Shown: one piece after another, positions 24,784 to 33,274 of the stretch
Layout: each line of letters begins with the position of its first letter
How positions within the stretch are numbered: the first letter of the stretch is position 1
Assembly: GCA_024693045.1 (NCBI GenBank)
Contig: JAILLQ010000019.1
Location: 1 to 64,000, forward strand
DNA length: 64,000 nt
Reading direction: 5' to 3'
Source of the DNA: Treponema sp.
GTDB lineage: Bacteria; Spirochaetota; Spirochaetia; Treponematales; Treponemataceae
The notes under the pieces: generated by a model
The model's input: only the letters and a program-made list of their open reading frames with translations
Databases searched by the model: none
What the model was told of the DNA's origin: nothing
Translations under genes and position numbers: made by a program

Positions 24784-26256
24784 TTATAAAAAATTATATT
24801 TAATACCAAAAGCTGCTGTAAAAAGCAGCTTTTTTTTTGGAATTTTATAAGTAGTCTGAATTTCAATATAGGATTTTTGGATTTGCTCTTCTTTTGCATT
24901 AAGGTAAAAATCTGCTTTTGTGTAAAAATTGTTAATCTTAAAATTAAAAGCTGCCTTGTATAGGGATTTTTTATTTTCCTTGCTGTAAGAATAGGAAAGT
25001 TTTAATTTAGGACAAAAAAGTGAATAGAGGGAATGAGTACTGCTTACTGTAAAAATCCCTTCATCGAGGCTTTGACTCATAGTGTAGGGAATTCCTTCGT
25101 TTATAATTTTGTAAAAGCTTTCTCCTAATTTCATGTCAGAAAGTGAAAACATAATGGAAGTGTCAACTTTTTTTGTTCTGAACTCGCTTCGAAAAGCACC
25201 TTTTAATTTTACTAGGCTAGTGTCATTTTCTGCGATTTTTTCTTCTGATAATAAGATTAAACCAAATCGAAAACGAGCTGTATTAGTAGCTGAATAAATA
25301 AGAAGCTGGGGATTGATTTTAAATTGTGCCAGTGTGTTCAACCTTCTTCCTGAAGAATTGTATATATGTCTGCTAGAAGCCAAAAAGGCTGAAAAGTTAA
25401 GGGTAAAGTCTTTTATAGAAAGCGAATTTTCCGAGGAAAAACTATATTCATTTTTTGAATAGGGATTTATTGCAGACTGGTAAATGTTCAGGCTTTCCTT
25501 TGTAATAAAGTGTCTTGAAGAGAAAGAACTTTGAAGATTTTGAAATAAGTAAAAATTTTGGGGAAAATAAATTTCTTCGCTAATCCAGCTTGAGTTTTCA
25601 GAAGAAATTGGAAGATTTGCAGCTGTATAAGAAATAGAAAAATGAAGGTCAGAAAGAAAGTTTATGCTGGCAAGGCCACTTAAAGCAAATTTCTGGTCTA
25701 AATCATAAAAAGAAGAAAGTTGTGCCTGTTTTAGAATAATACTTTTGCAAAAAGGGATTCTAATTTCTGGGCTTTCTAGTTTCAGGTAAAATCCAGGAAC
25801 TCTATCATAGCTGGAAGCTGAAGGCATAGAGGCCCCCAGAGAAGTAATCCTAGGAGAAAGTTTAGCCAGTGGTGAAAGTGAAGATGGGAGTGAAGGTGAG
25901 GAAAATAAAGATAGACTTCCACCGCAGGAAATTTGACCTAGCGTTAGGATAAACGGAAATTTCGTTACTTCTTTTACATTGAAAGATAAAGCAAAAGCCG
26001 GTCTATTAAAATCTGGCCTTTGATCGAATTCCCATGGAGAGTATTTCCAGGCACTTTTGAAGGTCAGACCCTTTAGGTACAAAGTAAAATCTGCAGTATC
26101 TGCAAGACTGGATTTTTCAATTTCTTCCTGCTCAAGATTCAATGCCAAATCATTTCTAATCAGAATTTTTTTTAGAACATGTCCGCTTTCTGAAAAGGAT
26201 TTTGCAGAAGAGAGCAAAAAAAATGCCACGATAAAACAAGCACAACTTTTCTTCAT
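24784..26256 (-). CDS. Secreted protein, probable outer-membrane barrel
   Basis: A 490-residue protein I do not recognise. Residues 1-22 form a signal peptide (Cys5 and Cys7 precede the hydrophobic core, so this is not a lipobox). The mature chain is Ser/Phe/Lys/Leu-rich, with many amphipathic strands of 8-12 residues in the second half, such as FSISYTAANL and KLSYSYSKEN, and ends in FGIKYNFL, a typical outer-membrane C-terminal strand. Its last ~50 bases contain the terminator that closes the opposite lipoprotein operon, with only two bases between the two stop codons. Confidence 0.6.
   Translation of the reverse strand: MKKSCACFIVAFFLLSSAKSFSESGHVLKKILIRNDLALNLEQEEIEKSSLADTADFTLYLKGLTFKSAWKYSPWEFDQRPDFNRPAFALSFNVKEVTKFPFILTLGQISCGGSLSLFSSPSLPSSLSPLAKLSPRITSLGASMPSASSYDRVPGFYLKLESPEIRIPFCKSIILKQAQLSSFYDLDQKFALSGLASINFLSDLHFSISYTAANLPISSENSSWISEEIYFPQNFYLFQNLQSSFSSRHFITKESLNIYQSAINPYSKNEYSFSSENSLSIKDFTLNFSAFLASSRHIYNSSGRRLNTLAQFKINPQLLIYSATNTARFRFGLILLSEEKIAENDTSLVKLKGAFRSEFRTKKVDTSIMFSLSDMKLGESFYKIINEGIPYTMSQSLDEGIFTVSSTHSLYSLFCPKLKLSYSYSKENKKSLYKAAFNFKINNFYTKADFYLNAKEEQIQKSYIEIQTTYKIPKKKLLFTAAFGIKYNFL
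24808..24838 (+). terminator. Terminator of the barrel/lipoprotein operon
   Basis: AAAAGCTGCT (24808-24817) and AGCAGCTTTT (24824-24833) form a 10-bp stem with a six-base loop, followed by an unbroken T-run. It lies inside the 3' end of the convergent coding sequence. Confidence 0.88.
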
Positions 26257-26310
26257 GCTTATTTATCATGGCTTTTTTATCAATTTCTGCAGTATTTGCA
26301 GATTTATTTA

Positions 26311-27168
26311 CTAAACTTCTGTTTTTGTGCTTGTAACATAACTTGCAGACTTAGCAAAAGTATCAATCTGTGAAATCTTGTTTCTCCAGTATTCAGCTTC
26401 AGTTTTTGTTGTATAAGGACCAACTCTTACACGGTAGAAAAGCTGATTCTTTTTGTTTGTATAAGTGAATACATCTGCTGTGATAGAATTTTTTGAAAGT
26501 TCTTCACGGGCAGCGTCTGCACTTTTACGGCTAGACAAGGCTGTTACCTGAATCCAATACTGTGTAATTTCTGGCTTTTTTGGTAGAGCCTTTTTTACTT
26601 CTTTTGAAGCAGCCTTTGCAGGAACTTTTTTGCTTTCGTATGTTACTACAGGCTTTTTAGCTTCAACATATTTAACACTTTCTACCTTTTTTCTTTCTGG
26701 AATAACTGTGTTTTCCACTTTTTTAGCAGGTACATCAGTGTTCAAATCTATCGTTGTTGCAGTTTTCAGATTATCAGCGATTACAGTAGCATTATCAACA
26801 TGAACTGTAAGTTCTTTTACTTGTATTTCGTTTGAAAGTTCACTTTTCTTTTCTTCAATTTCTGAAGGAGCTTTTAGAGTATTTGCTTCGTTTTCAATTG
26901 GATTTGAAAGAGCTTGTCCTTCATTGTTTGTTGAAAAATCATTGCTGGCAAAATTCTGACCTGGTGTCTGAAGGTAAGTATCATCTTCGTCGCTTGGTGC
27001 TAAAGAAATCCAGCCGTTAGCAGAAGCCTTTGAATTCTGTTTATTAAGTGATGCAATTGACTGTGGTGTTTTTGTAGATGGAGAATAAATAATAAGAGCA
27101 GCACCCAAAACTACTAGAAGAAAAACTCCAACAGCTGCAATAATCCATAATAATCTTTTCTGTTCCAT
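26311..27168 (-). CDS. Membrane-anchored SPOR-domain protein
   Basis: A 285-residue protein with an N-terminal transmembrane anchor (WIIAAVGVFLLVVLGAALII), a Lys/Val/Glu-rich periplasmic linker of about 170 residues and a C-terminal SPOR domain (YWIQVTALSSRKSADAAREE and the FYRVRVGPY strand). The layout is that of FtsN-like or DedD-like division proteins: cytoplasmic stub, single TM, long linker, glycan-binding SPOR. Septal localisation is therefore inferred from domain order. AAAGGAA precedes ATG 27168. It is downstream of coaE by 82 bases. Confidence 0.78.
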   Translation of the reverse strand: MEQKRLLWIIAAVGVFLLVVLGAALIIYSPSTKTPQSIASLNKQNSKASANGWISLAPSDEDDTYLQTPGQNFASNDFSTNNEGQALSNPIENEANTLKAPSEIEEKKSELSNEIQVKELTVHVDNATVIADNLKTATTIDLNTDVPAKKVENTVIPERKKVESVKYVEAKKPVVTYESKKVPAKAASKEVKKALPKKPEITQYWIQVTALSSRKSADAAREELSKNSITADVFTYTNKKNQLFYRVRVGPYTTKTEAEYWRNKISQIDTFAKSASYVTSTKTEV

Positions 27169-27250
27169 ATCGCATTCCTTTGCGGTCTTCCCGACCCCTT
27201 ACTTTTCTATCGGAATCTGAAAAAAATTGTTTAGGATTATTTTAAAAGTT

Positions 27251-27850
27251 TTATTTCAGAATAAAATATTTTTGCAGGGACTTTGATAAATTTTTCATAC
27301 TGGTAAAATTATTTACTATACAAAGTTCTTTTCCAAATTCTTTGTATTTTTGCAAAAGTCCCTTTTGAGCCCTGAATCGTTCTATAATATTTTTGGTCTT
27401 AATTCCATCTCTCTTTTTTACCCGAAAAAATCTTATCAAGGCTGGAGCTGTTACAAAAAGAATTTTATCGCATAAGCAAAGGAGTTCTGGAGTTTTGTAG
27501 AGGACGGCTGCATTTAAAATTATATTTTTTTCTGGATTTTGACTTATTATCTTTTTTACCTCTTTGGTAATTATTGGATAGACGATTTCTTCCTGTTTTT
27601 TAAGAAGTTCCGGACGGGGAAAAATAAGTGAAGCAAGATTTTTGCGATTTAGGCTGCCGTCTTGATTTTGAAGACAGATGCCTAAATCTTCTGCATCTTT
27701 TTTAAAGCTGCTGATTATTTTTTCTCGGGCCTGTTCGACAGCCAAATGTCCTATTTTATCAGCATCGATGCAGAGCCAGCCGCCTTGTTCAAAGATTGAG
27801 CAGACATAATTTTTTCCGGCAGCAATTTTTCCCGTTACGCACAAAATCAT
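27251..27850 (-). CDS. coaE: Dephospho-CoA kinase
   Basis: CoaE phosphorylates the 3'-hydroxyl of dephospho-CoA, last step of CoA synthesis. The 199-residue protein begins with a P-loop, TGKIAAGKN, followed by CIDADKIGH, where the aspartate is typical of the family. The P-loop residue after Lys is Asn rather than the usual Ser/Thr; from memory other treponemal CoaE proteins share this, so it need not mean loss of activity. The ATG overlaps the polA stop codon by one base (TAATG), so the two are translationally coupled. Confidence 0.85.
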   Translation of the reverse strand: MILCVTGKIAAGKNYVCSIFEQGGWLCIDADKIGHLAVEQAREKIISSFKKDAEDLGICLQNQDGSLNRKNLASLIFPRPELLKKQEEIVYPIITKEVKKIISQNPEKNIILNAAVLYKTPELLCLCDKILFVTAPALIRFFRVKKRDGIKTKNIIERFRAQKGLLQKYKEFGKELCIVNNFTSMKNLSKSLQKYFILK

Positions 27851-30738
27851 TAGTGGAAAAGTCCCCAGGATTTTCCCTGTTCAATTGAAACTCTAAGAGG
27901 AACATTGAGTTTTACTGCATTTTCCATTTTATCTCGGATAATTTGTACAGTTTCTTCTACAATGGCTGGCTCTTCCGGGCATTCAAGAATAAGTTCGTCA
28001 TGGACTTGAAGTAAAAGTCTGGCTCCATTTTGCTTTTCCTCAAGGGCTTTTGAAACTTCAATCATTGCTTTTTTTACAATGTCGGCTGCAGAACCTTGTA
28101 CAGGTGTGTTTATTGCAATTCTTTCGGCTGCGGCTTTTTCAATTTTATTTCGACTGTTGATGTTTATAATAGGGCGTCGGCGACCAAAAATCGTTTCGAC
28201 ATAGCCTTTATCTTCTGCTTTTGCAATCGTTTCTACTTTAAATCTAGTTATGTCAGCATAGTGGCGGTCGTAGTTTTCTATAAACTGGCTGGCTTCTGTT
28301 CGGCTTATTCCTAAATCCTGAGCCAGTCGGAAGGCACTCATGCCGTAAATTACACCAAAATTAATTGTTTTTGCTGTTCGCCTCATTTCTGGTGTTACTT
28401 CTTCTGGCTTTACACCATAAATTAAGGCGGCGGTAGATTTATGAACGTCTGTTCCATTTATAAATGCATCGCTCATATTCTTGTCGCCAGAAAGATGGGC
28501 TAAAACTACAAGTTCGATTTGAGCATAATCGGCGGAAATCAAGACTTTTCCATCTGAGGCCGTAAAAGCACTTCTTATGCGGCGTCCTGCTTCATTTCTA
28601 ACAGGTATATTTTGCAGGTTTGGTTCACGGCATGAAAGGCGACCGGTAGCTGTTCCAGTTTGTACAAAGTCGGTGTGGATTCTGTTCTGAGAATCTGTCA
28701 GTTTAGGAAGAGTTTCTACATAGGTTGACTGTAACTTTGCCATTTCCCTGTATTCAAGAATCATTTTGGGAACAGAGTCGTACATGGCTAGTTCTTCGAG
28801 AACCGAGGTGTCGGTTGAATAACCGGTCTTAGTTTTTTTACCAGGTTTAAGTTTTCTTTCTTCAAAGAGAACTGTCTGTAGCTGCTTTGGCGAAGCAATA
28901 TTGAATTCGTGTCCAACTTCCTTATAAATTGCTTCTTCTGCTTTTTTTATCCCCTGGGATAATTCCTGATTGTATTGATTTAATTCCTGGGAATCCAAGT
29001 GAACGCCAGCTAATTCCATATTTGCAAGAATTGGCAAAAGGGTCATTTCAATTTCAAACAGATTTTTTAGAGGATACTCTTGATTATCTAACTCTGGTGA
29101 AAGTTTTTGCCAAAGTTGAAGGGTAAAATCGGCATCTTCAGAAGCGTAAGGAACTGCATTTTCTAAAGGAACGTCAGAGAAAGTTTGTCCTTTTGCAACG
29201 ATGTCGGAAAATTCAATGCCCTTTAAGCCTAATAAAAGCTCAGAAAGCCCTTCCAGACTGTAAGAATTACGGCCGTTTCTTTCTGGATTTATGAGCCAGG
29301 CAGAAATCATTGTGTCAAAAAGTTTTGCCTTAAAAGTGATTTTTTTGTTTGCAAAAAGGCCGTTGGAAGCAAGGACTTTTAAGTCGAATTTTCCGTTGTG
29401 CATTATGATTGTAAGGTTCTGGCATTCAAATATTCTTTTTAATTCAGAAAAAGCTTCTTCTTTAGAAAGATTATCTGCTTCAAACAGGTTTTGACCTGAT
29501 GAAAGAGGAATGTAAACTGCACTTCCCGCCTGATAGCAGAGTGAAAAGCCTAATATGTTTGCATTTATTGTGTCCAGACTGTCTGTTTCGCAGTCAAAGG
29601 CAATCTTTCCTGCTTGAATGGCTTTGTCTACAAAGTCTTTTAGTGTTGGAATATCTTTGATTGCAGAATAATTTCCGGAATTCTTTTTGATTTTTGAAAG
29701 TTCTACTGCATTTTCTACAAAAAAGTCTTTGTAAGTCGAATGAAGGGGGCGTTGCGGGGTGTCCCCACTAGAAGGGGTAGGTGAAGACGCGGAATTTTCC
29801 GTGGCTGAACCGAGGGGAAGGCTTTCCCCCTCCTGAATTTTTTCTCCGTTTTTTAAAGCCAGTTCGTTGTACTGCTTTGCAACCTGAAAGGCTCCATATT
29901 GGGCCAAAAGTTTAGAGGCTTCTGCAAAGTGGTAATTTGATTTGTTATTTAGAGCATCTTCTATCTGGCTGCACGGAACTGTGTCACAAAGGCGAACTAG
30001 TTTCTGTGAAAAATAGGCATTTTCCTTTCCGTCGATAAGCTTTTTCTGCATAGCGCCTTTTACCTGGTCGATATGTGCGTAAATTCCGTCCAAATCTTTG
30101 TAATCGGAAAGTAGTTTTGCGGCTGTTTTTACGCCAACGCCATGAACACCAGGAATGTTGTCTGCGGTGTCGCCATAAAGGGAAAGCAAATCAAGCAATT
30201 GTTCTGGTTTTACCCCCCATTCAGCTTCAACGCCTTCAATCCCGGTAATTTTCCATGCGCTTCCTGCGTCTGGTTTTAAGATTTGAGTTGTATCGCAAAC
30301 TAACTGCATAAGGTCTTTGTCGCCGGAAAGGATACGGCAGGTGCGGCCGCTTTCCTGACATTTTTTTGCAACTGTTGCTATTATGTCGTCTGCCTCATAG
30401 CCGTCACACTGGAGTACAGGGATTCCAAGCTTTTCTAGAATTTCAGAAATCCATGGAATTTGGGCGTGCAGGTCTTCCGGCGTTTTATTTCTTGTAGCCT
30501 TGTATTCAGGGTAGAATTCGTGGCGGAAGGTTTTAGTTTTGGAATCCATGGCGGCAAAAATATAGCCTGGTTTGTAGTGTTCTAAAATAAAGTGAAGGTT
30601 TCTAAAGAAACCGAAAAGTGCGCTTATATTGTCGCCCTGTGGATTTGTAAGAGGACGGTTTATAAATGCAAAGTAGCAGCGGAAAATTAATCCGTATGAA
30701 TCAAGAATGTATACTGTATTTTCGTTAAAGTCGACCAT
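27850..30738 (-). CDS. polA: DNA polymerase I
   Basis: A 962-residue enzyme for Okazaki-fragment maturation and repair. Residues 1 to about 290 are the 5' nuclease (DGYEADD; SGDKDL; GDTADNIPG). From about 350 to 550 comes a 3'-5' exonuclease with the acidic motifs intact (FDCETDSLD; NGKFDLKV; YASEDAD), so proofreading is probably active. The polymerase follows, with DYAQIELVVLAHLSGD, the fingers helix RRTAKTINFGVIYG and LQVHDELILE. Residues about 303-332, in the linker between the nuclease domains, are a Ser/Pro/Gly-rich insert encoded by a GC-rich palindromic element. No Shine-Dalgarno is visible; TAAAAT lies seven bases before ATG. Confidence 0.96.
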   Translation of the reverse strand: MVDFNENTVYILDSYGLIFRCYFAFINRPLTNPQGDNISALFGFFRNLHFILEHYKPGYIFAAMDSKTKTFRHEFYPEYKATRNKTPEDLHAQIPWISEILEKLGIPVLQCDGYEADDIIATVAKKCQESGRTCRILSGDKDLMQLVCDTTQILKPDAGSAWKITGIEGVEAEWGVKPEQLLDLLSLYGDTADNIPGVHGVGVKTAAKLLSDYKDLDGIYAHIDQVKGAMQKKLIDGKENAYFSQKLVRLCDTVPCSQIEDALNNKSNYHFAEASKLLAQYGAFQVAKQYNELALKNGEKIQEGESLPLGSATENSASSPTPSSGDTPQRPLHSTYKDFFVENAVELSKIKKNSGNYSAIKDIPTLKDFVDKAIQAGKIAFDCETDSLDTINANILGFSLCYQAGSAVYIPLSSGQNLFEADNLSKEEAFSELKRIFECQNLTIIMHNGKFDLKVLASNGLFANKKITFKAKLFDTMISAWLINPERNGRNSYSLEGLSELLLGLKGIEFSDIVAKGQTFSDVPLENAVPYASEDADFTLQLWQKLSPELDNQEYPLKNLFEIEMTLLPILANMELAGVHLDSQELNQYNQELSQGIKKAEEAIYKEVGHEFNIASPKQLQTVLFEERKLKPGKKTKTGYSTDTSVLEELAMYDSVPKMILEYREMAKLQSTYVETLPKLTDSQNRIHTDFVQTGTATGRLSCREPNLQNIPVRNEAGRRIRSAFTASDGKVLISADYAQIELVVLAHLSGDKNMSDAFINGTDVHKSTAALIYGVKPEEVTPEMRRTAKTINFGVIYGMSAFRLAQDLGISRTEASQFIENYDRHYADITRFKVETIAKAEDKGYVETIFGRRRPIININSRNKIEKAAAERIAINTPVQGSAADIVKKAMIEVSKALEEKQNGARLLLQVHDELILECPEEPAIVEETVQIIRDKMENAVKLNVPLRVSIEQGKSWGLFH
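29744..29831. repeat. GC-rich palindromic element inserted in frame in polA
   Basis: About 88 bp, much richer in G+C than the flanking coding sequence, bounded by AGGGGG (29744-29749) and its complement CCCCCT (29826-29831). Inside are three more small palindromes: GGGG-TGT-CCCC, CGGAA-TT-TTCCG and GGGGAA-GGCT-TTCCCC. The reading frame stays open and adds about 30 Ser/Pro/Gly-rich residues between the 5' nuclease and exonuclease domains. This is the layout of in-frame palindromic elements described in Rickettsia; whether other copies exist here cannot be tested from one window. Confidence 0.6.
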
Positions 30739-30777
30739 GATTTTGATTTTACAGTAAATCGGTAAAAATAGGTAGGC

Positions 30778-30813
30778 AAAAAAATACCCTGCCTCATATT
30801 TTTAGGGCAGGGT
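30778..30813 (-). terminator. Terminator of the prs-upp-uraA operon
   Basis: On the minus strand ACCCTGCC (30806-30813) pairs with GGCAGGGT (30786-30793), followed by ATTTTTTT. It is 23 bases beyond the uraA stop. Confidence 0.88.
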
Positions 30814-30836
30814 CGTATTTATGGATGCTCAGAAAA

Positions 30837-32174
30837 TTATTCTTTTTCTTTTCCAAGAATAAGATTTGTGAGAACGCCAAGGATTAATGCACAGGCTACT
30901 GTTCTTATTTCTACTTTTCCGAATCTTACAATCATTCCACCTACGCCGGTGATGAAAATAACACTTGCTACGAAAAGGTTTTTATTTTTGTTTAAGTCAA
31001 CTTTCTGGAACATCTTGAATCCTGATACTGCAATAAAGCCGTAGAGGGTGATACAAACGCCTCCCATTACACAGTTTGGAATTGTTTCAAGGAATGCTAC
31101 AAGAGGACTTATCAAGCTGACTATGATACAAAGAATTGCGCAACCCCAAATTGTAATAGTGGAAGCATTTCTTGTAATTGCTACACAACCGATTGATTCT
31201 CCGTAGGTTGTATTTGGACATCCGCCGAATAAAGTAGAAACCATTGTTCCAACACCGTCACCTAAAAGAGTTCGTGTAAGTCCAGGTTCTTTTAAAAGGT
31301 CTGTTCCGATGATTGCAGAAAGGTTTTTGTGGTCAGCAAGGTGTTCTGCAAAAACTACAAAGGCTACAGGAACGTAGGCTGCAAATACTGTCAGAAGATA
31401 AGAAGCTGTTATGCCCTTAAAGCCTTCTTCTCCACCAAGAAGGAAGGTGAACTTTGGAAGTGAAAGGTATCCGGAAAAGTGAGCAAAATCGAGTTCTTTC
31501 AAAGCTCCATAATTGATTACGATGAGGGAAGGGTTTTCTGTAAGGTGACCGATAAGGGCAAAGATAGAAGCTGCTGCATAACCGGCAAGGATTCCGATGA
31601 TGAATGGAATTAGACGGCCGGCTCTTTTGCCATAAGTTGAGCAGAGCATTGTTACAGCAAGTGTAATAAGTCCACAGATAAGGGCAACATATGTGCTTCC
31701 GCCTTCTACGCTTGATTTCATAAGGTCAGCAACTGCGTTTCCGGAAAGGCTTAAACCGATAATCGAAACTACAGGTCCTATGATTACAGGAGGCATTATG
31801 CGGTCAATCCATTTTACGCCGAAAAATTTTACTAGAATTGCGATTACTACATAAACTAGACCGGCCATAATGGCACCGATTATAAGTCCCCAGTAGCCGA
31901 TTGAAATTGCGGCAGCACCTGCAAAGGCACTCTGCATGGAGCCGATAAAAGCAAATGAACTTCCTAAAAATACAGGACTGGAACTCTTAGTAAAAAGCAG
32001 ATAGATAAAAGTTCCGACACCGGCTCCAAATAAAGCTGCGGAAGCTGTAAGTCCGTGCCCTACGATTGCAGGAACGGCGATTGTTGCTGCCATAATAGCA
32101 AGAAGCTGCTGTACGGCAAAAAGAAAAGTTTTTAAAAGACTTGGTCGGTCTTTAATGTTGAAAATTAAATTCAT
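30837..32174 (-). CDS. uraA: Uracil permease (NCS2 family)
   Basis: A 445-residue inner-membrane protein with about 12-14 hydrophobic segments, matching the nucleobase:cation symporter-2 family. The segment VFLGSSFAFIGSM is close to the UraA substrate-binding region, and the GDGVGTMVSTLFGGCPNTTY segment is the family signature that includes the transport-site glutamate/asparagine region. Uracil is the likely substrate because upp lies 26 bases upstream on the same transcript. GGAG precedes ATG 32174. It is the last gene of the operon. Confidence 0.92.
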   Translation of the reverse strand: MNLIFNIKDRPSLLKTFLFAVQQLLAIMAATIAVPAIVGHGLTASAALFGAGVGTFIYLLFTKSSSPVFLGSSFAFIGSMQSAFAGAAAISIGYWGLIIGAIMAGLVYVVIAILVKFFGVKWIDRIMPPVIIGPVVSIIGLSLSGNAVADLMKSSVEGGSTYVALICGLITLAVTMLCSTYGKRAGRLIPFIIGILAGYAAASIFALIGHLTENPSLIVINYGALKELDFAHFSGYLSLPKFTFLLGGEEGFKGITASYLLTVFAAYVPVAFVVFAEHLADHKNLSAIIGTDLLKEPGLTRTLLGDGVGTMVSTLFGGCPNTTYGESIGCVAITRNASTITIWGCAILCIIVSLISPLVAFLETIPNCVMGGVCITLYGFIAVSGFKMFQKVDLNKNKNLFVASVIFITGVGGMIVRFGKVEIRTVACALILGVLTNLILGKEKE

Positions 32175-32200
32175 ATATACTCCATAAAATAGTTTGAATA

Positions 32201-33232
32201 TTAACCTAAAACTGTTCTTTCTATTTCGAACATCTGGGAACGATAAAGACGGGTAATGTTGTGTCCGTAATCCGCCAAAAGCTGCATAATATTTCTAGGC
32301 TTGTCTTTAGTGTCGCAACCGTTCAAGCGGTCACCTGCATCACCAAGACCTGGCATAATATAAGCCTTTTCGTTCATAACAGGATCCATCCACAAAGTGT
32401 AGCAGGTACAGTTTTCCAAGGCTCTTGTTACACGGATACTGCCTTTTAGAGTAGAAATAGTATTGAAGAAGGCAATGGATTTTGGTTTTACTCCCTGATC
32501 GTGCAGATATTTTACAACTGTTACAAGGGAGCCACCAGTAGCGTTCATAGGATCTGCAAAAATCAAATCTTTGCCTTCTAAATCTTCTAATTTGAAGAAA
32601 GATTTGTTCAAATCTAAAACGTATTCCATGTTATTTTCATTTTTTGAATCATTTCTGCTGATTTTGAAAAGAGCAAAAGGAGTTAAGTATTTGTGGGAAG
32701 AAAATTCTTCAATTTCTTTTGAAACAATCATACTTGGCAGAAGAGCTCCGCGAAGCATTACGCACATTACTGTATTTTCAATTTTGTGGTCAATATCAGG
32801 GATTTTGTGAACGGCGTAATTCTGAACCGGATAGGTAACAGGGGTTTTTACAACTATATGACCTTTGCGGTCTGTTTTTTCGTTAGTGTAAGCCATTTTA
32901 AAAAGCATTTCGTAAGCTCTCTGGCTGTAGTACATAAATTCTGCGTGATCTGTGTTTTCGTCACGGAGTTTTGAAATTACATGGCTGGCACTAGCCTGGG
33001 CAACTCTTTCTGTTTCAAAGGAATATACTTTGATTCTTGGATGCTTTTTGCATATTTCCTGCATGGCGTGACCCATTTTGTCGTAGCCTTCGATGATTTT
33101 TTCTTCATTCACCGGTTCAAAATAATGCATTGTTTCTTTGAACATTTCGTCCAATCGTTTTAAATCTGACATATCTTCTTGTGTCAGATACCCGTCCAAG
33201 TCTTCTGCTTTTAAGATGATTTTGTTTTCCAT
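32201..33232 (-). CDS. upp: Uracil phosphoribosyltransferase with N-terminal extension
   Basis: The C-terminal ~210 residues are a UPRTase, which makes UMP from uracil and PRPP: the PRPP loop [14 protein letters not shown] and the uracil-binding segment [15 protein letters not shown] are clear. The whole protein is 343 residues, against about 209 for typical bacterial Upp; the first ~130 residues are an additional, mostly helical, charged segment that I do not recognise. AGAGG precedes ATG 33232. It is between the FGGY-HAD fusion (42-base gap) and uraA, giving a salvage operon of transporter plus transferase. Confidence 0.9.
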   Translation of the reverse strand: MENKIILKAEDLDGYLTQEDMSDLKRLDEMFKETMHYFEPVNEEKIIEGYDKMGHAMQEICKKHPRIKVYSFETERVAQASASHVISKLRDENTDHAEFMYYSQRAYEMLFKMAYTNEKTDRKGHIVVKTPVTYPVQNYAVHKIPDIDHKIENTVMCVMLRGALLPSMIVSKEIEEFSSHKYLTPFALFKISRNDSKNENNMEYVLDLNKSFFKLEDLEGKDLIFADPMNATGGSLVTVVKYLHDQGVKPKSIAFFNTISTLKGSIRVTRALENCTCYTLWMDPVMNEKAYIMPGLGDAGDRLNGCDTKDKPRNIMQLLADYGHNITRLYRSQMFEIERTVLG

Positions 33233-33274
33233 TGTATTCCTCTAATATTTATATCCTAAATATTGTATTGCTCT

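Noticed and set aside
24705-24899. 64-residue frame spanning the convergent gene ends
   Set aside because: It covers the terminator hairpin and both gene ends, with a basic low-complexity sequence and no start signal.
27251-27850. coaE as inactive because the P-loop Ser/Thr is Asn
   Set aside because: Other family features are intact, and I recall the same substitution in other treponemal CoaE proteins, so it is probably lineage-specific.
29744-29831. tRNA-like or stable RNA gene inside polA
   Set aside because: The palindromes do not give a cloverleaf with TpsiC- or anticodon-like loops, and the polA frame runs through it.
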